Source: an uncultured bacterium (GTDB lineage Bacteria > Bacillota > Clostridia > Lachnospirales > Lachnospiraceae). Taken from it: DNA of 52,542 nucleotides. The translations under genes and the position numbers were made by a program. Location: assembly GCA_905215405.1 (NCBI GenBank), contig CAJMQE010000017.1, forward strand, positions 1-52,542, written 5' to 3'. Shown piece by piece: positions 41,808 through 50,157 of the stretch; position 1 is the stretch's first letter; every line of letters begins with the position of its first letter. The notes under the pieces were generated by a model. It had not been told where the DNA came from and ran no database searches. It was given only the letters and a program-made list of their open reading frames with translations.

Positions 41808-42055
41808 TGTCTTTTTCCCCCATAATACAATTGTAAGTTATCAGTTTCTGCAGCTTCTGCCCGCCGCATCCACATACAGCCGGCAACTGCTGCTATCGTT
41901 ACGTCCGCCCGGATGATCTGGTTGTAAAATAACGATATAGTAATATATATGTTATTGTGTACAAATTCAAAACCATTTTTGCTTAAAATGTTATATAAAA
42001 TTACAAGTATATGTACCAAATCCCATAATAAGTGGCTTTTAGGTATAAAGTAAGT

Positions 42056-42096
42056 CGTTTTTGCATAGTTTTTCACTTTTTTTGCACAGTTTGTAA
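42056..42096. promoter_or_regulatory. Direct-repeat operator upstream of the second PL11 gene
   Basis: CGTTTTTGCATAGTTTTT, shared exactly with the giant gene's upstream region, contains TGCATAG (42062-42068); a second half-site TGCACAG (42083-42089) lies 21 bp further. It sits about 255 bp upstream of the PL11 ATG and just beyond the pdxT stop. The 41808-42055 leader holds no credible gene. Confidence 0.6.
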
Positions 42097-42103
42097 AATC
42101 TAT

Positions 42104-42706
42104 CTATGCCGAAAATATTTTCTTTTCGCGAAACTGCATTTCCTGTTGAACCATTTCAACAAAATATTGATGAATTCTGAAATCACCATCAAGCTCCGGA
42201 TGAAATGCCAGCGCCAACTGATTCTGATATCTCACTGCTGTAATATTTCCATTGACCTTCGCCAGAACGGTGACCTCTTTTTCCACCCTGACCACATACG
42301 GTGCCCGGATAAATGTCATTGGTACTTTTCCGATCCCCTGAAAATTCTCCTCAGTACGAAAGCTCCCCAGCTGTCTACCATATGCATTTCTTCGAACTTC
42401 AATGGGCATGGTCTGAAAATATCTGCGTGTATCATTCTCAAGATCTTTTGCCAGAAGGATCATTCCGGCACAGGTTGCAAGAACCGGCAACCCGGCTCTT
42501 ATTTTGTCTGTCAACACCTTTTCCATGCCCATATCCTTCAGCAATTTCCCCTGAACGCTGCTTTCTCCTCCCGGCAGAATAAGTCCATCAAACCCAGCCT
42601 CTAAATCCTCGTATTTTCTAAGTTCAACTGTTTCTATTCCGAGCCTGTGCAGCATATTTTCATGTTCTACAAATGCTCCTTGCACTGCAAGTACTGCTAT
42701 TTTCAT
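42104..42706 (-). CDS. pdxT: Pyridoxal 5'-phosphate synthase glutaminase subunit
   Basis: A 200-residue class I glutamine amidotransferase that releases ammonia for PdxS in the DXP-independent vitamin B6 pathway. Visible features: KIAVLAVQGAFVEHENML start, oxyanion region LILPGGESS, nucleophile elbow LATCAGMILLA (Cys near residue 79), and the His/Glu pair in AFHPELDGD near 170-172. It follows pdxS by 25 bases with an AGGAGG site, so the two form an operon. No clear terminator separates it from the PL11 gene downstream. Confidence 0.96.
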   Translation of the reverse strand: MKIAVLAVQGAFVEHENMLHRLGIETVELRKYEDLEAGFDGLILPGGESSVQGKLLKDMGMEKVLTDKIRAGLPVLATCAGMILLAKDLENDTRRYFQTMPIEVRRNAYGRQLGSFRTEENFQGIGKVPMTFIRAPYVVRVEKEVTVLAKVNGNITAVRYQNQLALAFHPELDGDFRIHQYFVEMVQQEMQFREKKIFSA

Positions 42707-42731
42707 AATGCGCCTCCTGTCTGCTCCACAA

Positions 42732-43607
42732 TTATTTTCCTCTTTCCGCCATCAATAATGCAATCTCCTGTTCATTGATTCCAACCATGGCTTCACCTAG
42801 TCCTGCGGAAAGCTCCGCTATCATAGCTGCATCCTTGTAATTTGTAACCGCCTGCACGATTGCACTGGCTCTCTTAGCCGGGTTCCCTGACTTAAAGATT
42901 CCGGAGCCGACAAATACACCCTCAGCCCCAAGCTGCATCATCAGTGCCGCATCTGCTGGTGTAGCCACTCCTCCTGCAGCAAAATTTACAACTGGTAGTC
43001 TTTTATTCTCATATACTGACCTGACCAGTTCATATGGTACCTGCAGTTCCTTTGCCTCCTGAAAAAGCTCATCTTCTCTCATACTTGTGATTTTGGCAAT
43101 TTCCTGATTCATCTTTCTCATATGCCTTACTGCCTGCACAATATCGCCCGTTCCGGGTTCTCCTTTGGTTCGGATCATAGATGCCCCTTCGCTGATTCTT
43201 CTGAGTGCCTCCCCAAGATCTTTTGCACCACAGACAAATGGTACCCGAAATTCTGTCTTATTGATATGATAGACATCATCGGCCGGAGTCAGTACCTCAC
43301 TTTCATCTATATAATCTATTTCAATTGCCTCCAGTATCTGTGCCTCAACAAAATGTCCAATTCTGCACTTTGCCATGACCGGAATTGATACCGCCTGCTG
43401 AATTCCTTTGATCATTTGTGGGTCGCTCATTCTGGATACCCCTCCTGCCGCACGGATATCTGCCGGTATCCTCTCAAGCGCCATAACCGCACAGGCTCCC
43501 GCTTCTTCTGCGATTCTGGCCTGTTCTGGTGTTGTGACATCCATTATGACACCGCCCTTTAGCATCTGTGCCAGTTCTTTGTTCAGTTCATATCTGTTCT
43601 CTTTCAT
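42732..43607 (-). CDS. pdxS: Pyridoxal 5'-phosphate synthase, lyase subunit
   Basis: A 291-residue (beta/alpha)8 enzyme that combines ribose 5-phosphate, glyceraldehyde 3-phosphate and ammonia into PLP. Signature blocks are GGVIMDVTTPEQARIAEEAGACAVMALERIPADIRAAGGVSRMSDP, MAKCRIGHFVEAQILEAIEIDYIDESEVLTPAD (with the active-site lysines of the family), PFVCGAKDLGEALRRI.EGA.MIRTKGEPGTG and VNFAAGGVATPADAALMMQLGAEGVFVGSGIFKS. It heads the pdxST operon and is divergent from the PdxR-type regulator. Confidence 0.97.
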   Translation of the reverse strand: MKENRYELNKELAQMLKGGVIMDVTTPEQARIAEEAGACAVMALERIPADIRAAGGVSRMSDPQMIKGIQQAVSIPVMAKCRIGHFVEAQILEAIEIDYIDESEVLTPADDVYHINKTEFRVPFVCGAKDLGEALRRISEGASMIRTKGEPGTGDIVQAVRHMRKMNQEIAKITSMREDELFQEAKELQVPYELVRSVYENKRLPVVNFAAGGVATPADAALMMQLGAEGVFVGSGIFKSGNPAKRASAIVQAVTNYKDAAMIAELSAGLGEAMVGINEQEIALLMAERGK

Positions 43608-43731
43608 AATCCTGCCTTACCTCCAAATTTATTTGTATTTTTTGTATGGCAATAGTATAATGCGAACTGAACATATTAAAATAGTCAATTTAGAGATATC
43701 CAGAATGGTCAGATTGGAGGATAAAAAGATA
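43608..43731. promoter_or_regulatory. Divergent promoter region of pdxST and pdxR
   Basis: About 120 bp between two divergent starts. A TATAAT at 43655-43660 on the plus strand (its complement also gives TATACT on the minus strand) marks a likely -10 region; no good -35 is seen for pdxS, as expected for an activator-dependent promoter. I did not find an unambiguous PdxR repeat. Confidence 0.4.
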
Positions 43732-45276
43732 ATGCTGACATATTCCTTTACCGATTCAGGGTCAGATTCCCTGTACGAACATTTATATAAATGTATCAGA
43801 AATGACATCTTAAACGAACAACTGCGCCCTGGTGACAAGCTTCCCAGCAAACGTAGCTGTGCAAAAAATCTGGGCATAAGTACCATCACCGTAGAAAATG
43901 CTTACGAGCAATTACTCTCTGAAGGATACATATTTTCCCTTCCTAGAAAAGGGTATTACGTAGCTGATCTTAAAAAAGAACCCCTTCCCAGACCTGCAGC
44001 CTATGCAAATTCTGTGGCACCCGGCAATCTCACACTTACAGAATCCGGTCAAAATGCTGACACCCCTTCAGATAGTTCTTTTCTCTCCCGAAACACGTCC
44101 GCAAAGAAAGACTGGTTCGCTGATTTCACCAGCAATCAGACCTGTTCCGATAATTTTCCTTTCTCGATCTGGACCCGACTAATTCGGGAAATTTTAAATG
44201 ACAGCCGTATCGATCTTATGACGAACTCCCCAAGTGAAGGCATTCCAGAATTAAGAGCAGCCATTGCAAAACATCTCAAAGACTTTCGGGATATGCGTGT
44301 AAGTCCAGAGCAAATTATCATCGGCGCCGGTACTGAATATTTATATGGACTTCTGATTCAGCTCCTGGGACAGAATAAAAAATATGCCGTCGAAAACCCG
44401 GGATATCCAAAAGTATCACAGATCTATCAGAGTCACCATGTAAAATGCGATGCTGCCGACATGGACAAAAATGGTATTCGTATCGAAGCGCTCGAACACT
44501 TTGGCACTGATATCGTTCATATCTCACCATCTCATCATTTTCCAACTGGTATCGTTATGCCTGTCAGCCGAAGATACGAACTTTTAGGATGGGCCTCAAA
44601 ATCGGATAGCCGCTATATCATTGAGGATGATTACGACAGTGAATTCCGTTTGGTCGGACAGCCTATTCCCACTTTACAGAGTATCGATGTGATGGAAAAA
44701 GTCATCTATATGAATACATTTACAAAAACACTCGCCTCCACAGTACGAATCAGCTATATGGTCCTGCCTGCCCATCTGATGGAACTTTTTCATCGAAAAC
44801 TCGGCTTTTATTCCTGTACTGTGTCTAACTTTGAGCAGTACACTCTGGCACATTTTATTGAAAACGGCTATTTTGAAAAGCATTTGAACCGAATGCGTAC
44901 CTTTTATTATAAAAAGAGAAATGCTTTTATTACGGCAATTAAAAATAGCGCCCTGAAAGATGATGTAGAAATCTCAGAAGAAGATGCAGGACTTCATTTT
45001 CTGATGAAGATCAATACAGAGCTTTCGGATGAAGCCTTTTTACAGCGTGCTCAGGCCAGGGAGATCCGCATTCGAGCACTGTCCCAGTATCTGATCGCAC
45101 CACCGGACTCCATTTGTATTTCAGAACAGAAATCGCAGCTAACAGACTCCACTCTGCAGACACTTTCCGCACAGATCACACCCGATGCGCATATATTTGT
45201 TCTCAACTATACCTCCATTCCCGATGAACGGATGGATGAAATCCTGCGGCGCCTGAAATCCTGTATCCAGTCATAA
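43732..45276 (+). CDS. pdxR: PdxR-type MocR regulator of vitamin B6 synthesis
   Basis: A 514-residue GntR-aminotransferase fusion. Residues about 12-80 are the winged helix (LYEHLYKCIRNDILNEQLRPGDKLPSKRSCAKNLGISTITVENAYEQLLSEGYIFSLPRKGYYV). A linker leads to an aminotransferase-like domain from about 150: GAGTEYLYGLLIQLLGQ, PGYPKVSQIYQ, HISPSHHFPTGIVMP, IIEDDYDSEFR, and TFTKTLASTVRISYMVLP with the PLP lysine. Known PdxR proteins activate pdxST when PLP is low; the divergent pdxST operon supports that role. An open frame extends upstream into pdxS, but GGAGG lies before the ATG at 43732; an ATG at 43705 is the alternative. Confidence 0.9.
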   Translation: MLTYSFTDSGSDSLYEHLYKCIRNDILNEQLRPGDKLPSKRSCAKNLGISTITVENAYEQLLSEGYIFSLPRKGYYVADLKKEPLPRPAAYANSVAPGNLTLTESGQNADTPSDSSFLSRNTSAKKDWFADFTSNQTCSDNFPFSIWTRLIREILNDSRIDLMTNSPSEGIPELRAAIAKHLKDFRDMRVSPEQIIIGAGTEYLYGLLIQLLGQNKKYAVENPGYPKVSQIYQSHHVKCDAADMDKNGIRIEALEHFGTDIVHISPSHHFPTGIVMPVSRRYELLGWASKSDSRYIIEDDYDSEFRLVGQPIPTLQSIDVMEKVIYMNTFTKTLASTVRISYMVLPAHLMELFHRKLGFYSCTVSNFEQYTLAHFIENGYFEKHLNRMRTFYYKKRNAFITAIKNSALKDDVEISEEDAGLHFLMKINTELSDEAFLQRAQAREIRIRALSQYLIAPPDSICISEQKSQLTDSTLQTLSAQITPDAHIFVLNYTSIPDERMDEILRRLKSCIQS

Positions 45277-45357
45277 TAGTTCCAACGACCCTATAACATT
45301 TCCTGCAGACATCTTCCCAGCTATATGAATGTCAACGTAAGCTGGTCTATTGATATC

Positions 45358-45400
45358 AAAAAAGGAGAGCGACGCGATCACCTGCGCCGTTCTCCTTTTT
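45358..45400. terminator. Bidirectional terminator between pdxR and the TipA-like gene
   Basis: AAAAAAGGAGAGCG ... CGTTCTCCTTTTT stem-loop flanked by A and T runs, 80 bases after the pdxR stop and 60 bases after the stop of the convergent MerR gene. Confidence 0.85.
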
Positions 45401-45460
45401 AATTACCTATTTTTATTTGATTATTGCTGTTAGATATTTTTATCTTTTTCTTTTCAATTT

Positions 45461-46198
45461 CTATCCAATATAAATTTCGATTGCCCTGCTGATCAGTTCC
45501 GCTGTCCCTTCCTTGAACTTATCCATATTCTTCGTAAATCTTTCATCTGCAACATACATCTGTCCAAGTCCTGCAAGAATCTCATTGGTACAGTCATAAT
45601 AATAATCCGTGATATATTTCTGCCATGCTCCTACCAGTTCCTGCACAGCAGCTGATTCTGGAGCTTCACCCACATGGTCAGCAAATGCTTTTAAAAGTTC
45701 ATCCATTTTGCCACCGACTTCCTTCCAGTCCTCTTTTGTATATGCTGCTGTTCTTTTGCTGCTCTGCTGATATGCATCGGTGTTCCCCCATCTGCTCTGT
45801 ACCTCTTTGGCATATTTTTCTTTTGCCTGCTCGATCTCGCTCTTATCAAATTCCTGAAAACTCATGTTCGTATCTCCTTTCAATCCTGCATCCAAAAGGC
45901 CGATCAATTTGTCCAGACGTTTGCGCTTAAGCCTTAATAATTCTCTCTGCCTTTTTAATGCCTCTTCTTTTTTATAATCTGAGGCGTTCATGATCTGTAC
46001 AATTTCCTTCAATGGAAAATCCAGCTCCCTGAAAAAAAGGATCTGCTGCAAACGCTCTGCTGCTTTTTCATCGTAATATCTATAACCGGTTTCGGATACT
46101 ACCTCGCTAGGTTCTAACAGTCCTATTTCATCATAATAATGCAGTGTTCTTACACTTACACCTGCCATCTTTGCCATTTCACTGATTGTGACTCTCAT
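45461..46198 (-). CDS. TipA-like MerR regulator with TipAS antibiotic-recognition domain
   Basis: A 245-residue regulator. Residues 1-70 are the MerR helix-turn-helix (TISEMAKMAGVSVRTLHYYDEIGLLEPSEVVSETGYRYYDEKAAERLQQILFFRELDFPLKEI), followed by a coiled coil to about 110. Residues about 115-245 resemble the helical TipAS domain (FDKSEIEQAKEKYAKEVQSRWGNTDAYQQS, DHVGEAPESAAVQELVGAWQKYITDYYYDC, YVADERFTKNMDKFKEG..EL). Relatives bind thiopeptides or other multidrug ligands. The start at 46198 has GGAGGTG; a longer frame to 46252 covers the promoter. The promoter has a 19-bp spacer and an inverted ACTCT/AGAGT repeat, implying autoactivation. No efflux gene is adjacent. Confidence 0.88.
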   Translation of the reverse strand: MRVTISEMAKMAGVSVRTLHYYDEIGLLEPSEVVSETGYRYYDEKAAERLQQILFFRELDFPLKEIVQIMNASDYKKEEALKRQRELLRLKRKRLDKLIGLLDAGLKGDTNMSFQEFDKSEIEQAKEKYAKEVQSRWGNTDAYQQSSKRTAAYTKEDWKEVGGKMDELLKAFADHVGEAPESAAVQELVGAWQKYITDYYYDCTNEILAGLGQMYVADERFTKNMDKFKEGTAELISRAIEIYIG

Positions 46199-46218
46199 TT
46201 TTTCACCTCCCAAAGAAG

Positions 46219-46249
46219 ATACTACTCTATTACGTAACGGCAGAGTCAA
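46219..46249 (-). promoter_or_regulatory. TipA-type MerR promoter
   Basis: Minus strand TTGACT, a 19-base spacer CTGCCGTTACGTAATAGAG, then TAGTAT. The interrupted inverted repeat ACTCT...AGAGT with central TTACGTAA matches TipA-like operators. The transcription start would lie just before the GGAGG site. Confidence 0.75.
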
Positions 46250-46264
46250 CACTTATTTTAAATT

Positions 46265-47722
46265 TTATCTATCTCTTTTGCTTTCTCTGACTTTTCTTAT
46301 TTTTCCCTTAATTGTTTTCTTTTGTAATGCCTCCAATACTTTTCTGCCCTTTCCGTTCATGATATCCACATAAGTCAGACTGTCTCGCACATCAATAACA
46401 CCAATGTCATCCACTGTAATTCCATCAATACTACAGATTGTGCCAACCACATCGCCAGCACGCATTTTAGATTTTTTGCCACCACTGATCGTCAGCTTCA
46501 TAATTGACTGCCTGAATTCTGCGCCTTTTCTCTTCTTTAATTTACGTTTTTCCTTCTGGGTCTCAAAGAATAACTTTCTCTCTTCCTCCGTAACTTCCGG
46601 GATTTTCGTTTCCGGAATCTCCAGATGGATATATTCTTCAATCATCTGACGCATTTTAATATCAGATTCTGTCATAAAACTGACTGCCTTTCCAGGTTCT
46701 CCATTACGGCCTGTCCGCCCGATTCTGTGTACATAAGCCTCTTTTCCTGTTGGAAAATCATAATTTAATACAAGTGGAAGATTTGGAAAGTCAATTCCGC
46801 GAGCAGCTACATCTGTTGCTATAAGGTAACGGAATTTTCCCTGACGAAATCCGTCAATGGTACGCAGCCGGTCCTGCTGCTCAATATCTCCATGTAAAAC
46901 GCCACATGTCACACCATCCCTGCCCAGCTTTCTACAAAGCACATTTGCCATTTCCCTGGTTCCACAGAAAATGATACAACTTTCTGGATTTTCTCTGATC
47001 AGTGTATTTAAGAAAGCATGATACTTTGTATGTGCTCTCTCCTCTTCATCCCCAGGAATACACTGGATACTCTGCTCAATCTTTTCAACCGTCTTCACAT
47101 GTGTCTCAATGTTGATGGTTACCGGTTCCTTCATACATTCCTGCATCAGTTCCTGCAGACCATCTTCCAGTGTTGCTGAAAATAACATGATCTGACATAC
47201 TGGTAATTCTTTCAGAATCTGCTTCACATCTCCTATAAAGCCCATATCGAGCATCAGATCCGCTTCATCGATGACCAGTGTTTTAATACATGTCAGATCC
47301 AGACTTCCTCTCTGCACATGGTCAAGCAGTCTTCCCGGTGTTCCGACAACAATATGACTCTTCTGTTTCAGTGAAAGGATCTGCTTGTCTATTGGAAAGC
47401 CACCGAACAGATCTGGTACCTTTAGCCTCTTATATCTGCCAATAATAAAAAGTTCTTCTTTTACCTGAACAGTCAGTTCCCTCGTTGGCTCGATGACCAG
47501 CGCCTGGGGACGGTTCTCCTCCCATACTGCATTTTCACAAATTGGGATTCCAAACGCCGCTGTCTTACCGCTTCCTGTCTGGGACTGTGCTGCAAGATCC
47601 TTTCCATCCAATGCGACTGGCAGTACTTTTGCCTGAATTTCCGTGGGTTCCATATAATGTAATGTAGAGAGTGCTTTTACAATTTCGGGTGACAGATGAA
47701 ATGCTTCAAATTTGTTCTTCAT
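46265..47722 (-). CDS. dbpA: DEAD-box RNA helicase of the DbpA/YxiN type
   Basis: A 485-residue ATP-dependent RNA helicase. Helicase motifs are complete: Q-motif region (YMEPTEIQ), I SQTGSGKTAAFG, Ia EPTRELTVQ, Ib GTPGRLLDH, II DEAD, III FSATLE, IV IIFCGT, V ATDVAARGID, VI HRIGRTGR. The C-terminal 75 residues (FRQSIMKLTISGGKKSKMRAGDVVGTICSIDGITVDDIGVIDVRDSLTYVDIMNGKG) form the DbpA-type RNA-binding domain, which in known members recognises hairpin 92 of 23S rRNA during large-subunit assembly. The start at 47722 has AAAGGA; the longer frame to 47773 includes the leader terminator. Confidence 0.92.
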   Translation of the reverse strand: MKNKFEAFHLSPEIVKALSTLHYMEPTEIQAKVLPVALDGKDLAAQSQTGSGKTAAFGIPICENAVWEENRPQALVIEPTRELTVQVKEELFIIGRYKRLKVPDLFGGFPIDKQILSLKQKSHIVVGTPGRLLDHVQRGSLDLTCIKTLVIDEADLMLDMGFIGDVKQILKELPVCQIMLFSATLEDGLQELMQECMKEPVTINIETHVKTVEKIEQSIQCIPGDEEERAHTKYHAFLNTLIRENPESCIIFCGTREMANVLCRKLGRDGVTCGVLHGDIEQQDRLRTIDGFRQGKFRYLIATDVAARGIDFPNLPLVLNYDFPTGKEAYVHRIGRTGRNGEPGKAVSFMTESDIKMRQMIEEYIHLEIPETKIPEVTEEERKLFFETQKEKRKLKKRKGAEFRQSIMKLTISGGKKSKMRAGDVVGTICSIDGITVDDIGVIDVRDSLTYVDIMNGKGRKVLEALQKKTIKGKIRKVRESKRDR

Positions 47723-47740
47723 ATTGTTCCTTTCAAAATC

Positions 47741-47779
47741 AAAAAATGATATGGATACACTTGTGGTATTCATATCATT
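47741..47779 (-). terminator. Intrinsic terminator just upstream of the helicase gene
   Basis: Minus strand AATGATATG-ATAC hairpin with GTAT-CATATCATT, followed by TTTTT; it ends 19 bases before the helicase ATG. It may end the S8 protease transcript, or act as a leader attenuator, since the possible promoter (TATAAA near 47820) lies upstream of it. Confidence 0.7.
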
Positions 47780-47897
47780 CCTGATTACTACCGTTGTGGT
47801 ACTTTTTTATCTTTGCCTTTATACTAGCACATATTCTGCCACAACTCCAGTACTGTCTCTTTTTGAAATGATCCACGCATTCCCAAGGACAGGCAAA

Positions 47898-49640
47898 TCA
47901 GTCAGGCAGACTGTCTCTGACACAAAGTGCTCCCCACCCGACCTCTGGATTCGGCCATTCTGTAAATCCCGGCAGTTTTCTGGCTCCATCGATCAGATAT
48001 GCCTTTACTTTCTCCCCATATAAAAATGGATCATTATCCCTTACTATTCCCCATTCCATCAGTAGTGCCGCAGCTCCCGTTACAAATGGTGTTGCAAATG
48101 AAGTCCCTGTTACCGCCCGTTGTCGTCCATTTGCAAGCAGTAAGACATTGACTCCGGGTGCCACCAGTTCCGGTTTGGCGATCGTCGTTCCACCGATCTG
48201 TGCTACATACCCACGTCCGGAGAAAGAAGCATAGGCATTGGTCGCACCGTTATAGGCACCAACTGAGATCACTCTTGATGCAGTTGATGGAATCGTAAAC
48301 GTCAGCGTACTGTTGGGTCTTAAGAAGCCGGTTCCCGCATTTAACGCAGCTATAGATGGCAGCCACATGTCAAAACGCCCCACCAGGATCCGCTCTGGAA
48401 CCAACCTGATTTTCCAAACTCCGTCATTAATATAATCCCGGGTTGGAATAAAATCAAAGTAAATTTCCTGCCGCATACTGAACGGACTTGGTTCTCCATA
48501 ATAAGCGAGTACCTCTGTTTTGTCGTATACAAACCGTTGAATAGCCTGTGTCTGCTGAATAACTCCAAGATTTCTACCAGTCGGGGTGACCAGTTCGATT
48601 CTGAATTCATCCCAGTAATCCTTCCAGATCTGCAGATTGACTGATGTTTCATAAGAACCGATAGATACTTCGATTTCCTGCACGACATTATTGACCAGTG
48701 TCCCACTGGTATGCGTTGCTCCAGCTGATTCATTTCCACTTCCCACACAGATACAATTCTTCCAGTAATTTGTTATGTCATCCAGATAGGTCTCAAGCAA
48801 CGAGGAGCCCGTATGATTTCCATAGTTATTACCAAAACTCAAATTAATGGACACCGGCATTTTTTGATCGGAAGCCCGCCGAATAACAAAGTCTACTGCC
48901 ATCATCAGCTGCGTGGTCCTTGGAAAAGAATCCTCTCCAGCCAGCCCCATTTTCACAACGATAATATCCGCTCTTGGTGCAACGCCGCTGTTCCCACATG
49001 CAATATGTGCAACTGAGGTCCCATGTCTCTGTGCATCGACGGACGGAACCAGTTCATTAATTCTACTACGATCTCCCGTTTCCAGCGCCGCATTGATCTG
49101 ATCCCTGGTAAATGTGGCGCCGATTCGAAAGTTATAAGGCGCCGGATTCTCCTCCGTAGGCGGCAGTGTCTGGTCCCAGATTTCCATAATCCTTGTTGTA
49201 CCATCTGCATTTCGAAATGTATCCTCAACAATATCGATACCGGTATCAATGACCGCTACAATAACACCGGTACCGAACAGATTATAGGGATTATCGACTC
49301 CCTGCTGCACAGGATTTATACAGGAATAAGACTTTGAACTGAACAATTCAAAGTATAATCTCTTTGGCTTTTCTACAAACTCTACCTGATCTTCTGCTGC
49401 AAACTGTTTCACTTCAGACTCTGGAATCGTAACAACTGCATATTCATTTAGTAATTCTGTGACGGTCAAATTTCTGTACTTAGCTTCCAACTCTGTCAGA
49501 TTTCCATTGTATTTGACTATCAGCTCCCATGTCTTTTCCTCCCTGTTGTACCCTGTATTCAGTGCAACTGATTTCTCCCTGGTGCCCTCGCTGACACCAA
49601 GACTGACATTCAGCAGATTTTCTATTTTCTGATCTTCCAT
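47898..49640 (-). CDS. CspB-like subtilisin family (S8) serine protease
   Basis: A 580-residue S8 peptidase resembling the Csp germination proteases of Clostridia. After a short prodomain (about 1-95, LIVKYNGNLTEL...NEYAVVTIPESEVKQF) comes the triad: Asp in AVIDTGID near residue 132, His in RHGTSVAH near 207, and Ser in GTSFATP near 513, with the oxyanion region GSGNESAG near 305. Between His and Ser blocks sits an inserted beta-rich (jelly-roll-like) domain (about 325-450), a hallmark of CspB. There is no signal peptide. CspB activates the cortex hydrolase SleC in spores; many Lachnospiraceae encode several paralogues, so the exact role is uncertain. All three catalytic residues are present, unlike the pseudoprotease CspC. 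The ribosome binding site is weak. Confidence 0.85.
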   Translation of the reverse strand: MEDQKIENLLNVSLGVSEGTREKSVALNTGYNREEKTWELIVKYNGNLTELEAKYRNLTVTELLNEYAVVTIPESEVKQFAAEDQVEFVEKPKRLYFELFSSKSYSCINPVQQGVDNPYNLFGTGVIVAVIDTGIDIVEDTFRNADGTTRIMEIWDQTLPPTEENPAPYNFRIGATFTRDQINAALETGDRSRINELVPSVDAQRHGTSVAHIACGNSGVAPRADIIVVKMGLAGEDSFPRTTQLMMAVDFVIRRASDQKMPVSINLSFGNNYGNHTGSSLLETYLDDITNYWKNCICVGSGNESAGATHTSGTLVNNVVQEIEVSIGSYETSVNLQIWKDYWDEFRIELVTPTGRNLGVIQQTQAIQRFVYDKTEVLAYYGEPSPFSMRQEIYFDFIPTRDYINDGVWKIRLVPERILVGRFDMWLPSIAALNAGTGFLRPNSTLTFTIPSTASRVISVGAYNGATNAYASFSGRGYVAQIGGTTIAKPELVAPGVNVLLLANGRQRAVTGTSFATPFVTGAAALLMEWGIVRDNDPFLYGEKVKAYLIDGARKLPGFTEWPNPEVGWGALCVRDSLPD

Positions 49641-49815
49641 GATTTATTCGCCCATACAAATACCTATTCTATTCATTCTATGTCACTGGCAGAGACAGGT
49701 TGCATGTCTATGTTGCAGAATGCACATCCTTACTGCATTCCTTCTAATATCCACGTTCTCTTTATATTCGTCTTCCTCTTAATATTCATCTTTCCACAAC
49801 TCTATACATGAAACA

Positions 49816-49866
49816 GGCCGTTTCAACTGCCAGTGCTTCATATCGAAGCGGCTATGTGAAACGGCC
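49816..49866. terminator. Long inverted repeat, possible terminator or structured RNA
   Basis: Perfect outer arms GGCCGTTTCA and TGAAACGGCC enclose an inner hairpin TGCTTC/GAAGC. A long T run is missing on both strands, so it is an imperfect terminator candidate for the amylase transcript or a leader element of the S8 protease gene. Confidence 0.5.
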
Positions 49867-50000
49867 CATTTTCCTCACTATCTTTTTCAATGTTTCTCTG
49901 TTTTACCCATCGTTCTTTAAACCTCATTTTTTCTGCTGTGCTGCTGTGCTTCTATCTGTTATTCTCTAAGTTGCTTATATCCGTCTCTGTACTTTATGCT

Positions 50001-50155
50001 TCATTCTTTGTACAGAATTATTCGCTTTTTCGGTCTTTATGTATCGTTACATATTTTTGCGTATCTTTATGTAACTTTATGTATCTTTATGTAAGTTTAC
50101 GTATCTTTATCTGCTTTTCTATTCCTTTATCGGTCTTTATCCGATCTTTATCAAT
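50001..50155. repeat. 10-bp phased T-tract tandem repeat
   Basis: About 15 imperfect decamers follow each other with no spacing (GTATCTTTAT, GTAACTTTAT, GTAAGTTTAC, CGGTCTTTAT, CCGATCTTTA...). A T tract recurs every 10 bp, which is close to the DNA helical repeat and would produce intrinsic curvature. It ends right at the 3' end of the amylase gene. An open frame through it on the plus strand is low complexity and not credible. Confidence 0.75.
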
Positions 50156-50157
50156 CT

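Noticed and set aside
41808..42055. Riboswitch in the PL11 leader
   Set aside because: A GC-rich stretch can form hairpins, but I could not match conserved elements of the c-di-GMP, cobalamin, SAM or glycine classes.
41804..42076. 90-residue minus-strand ORF overlapping the PL11 start
   Set aside because: It has no recognisable domain and overlaps the shared operator, promoter region and ribosome binding site of the lyase gene.
43408..43731. Upstream extension of the pdxR frame by 108 codons
   Set aside because: It overlaps pdxS on the opposite strand and the divergent promoter. A GGAGG-supported ATG at 43732 begins the GntR domain.
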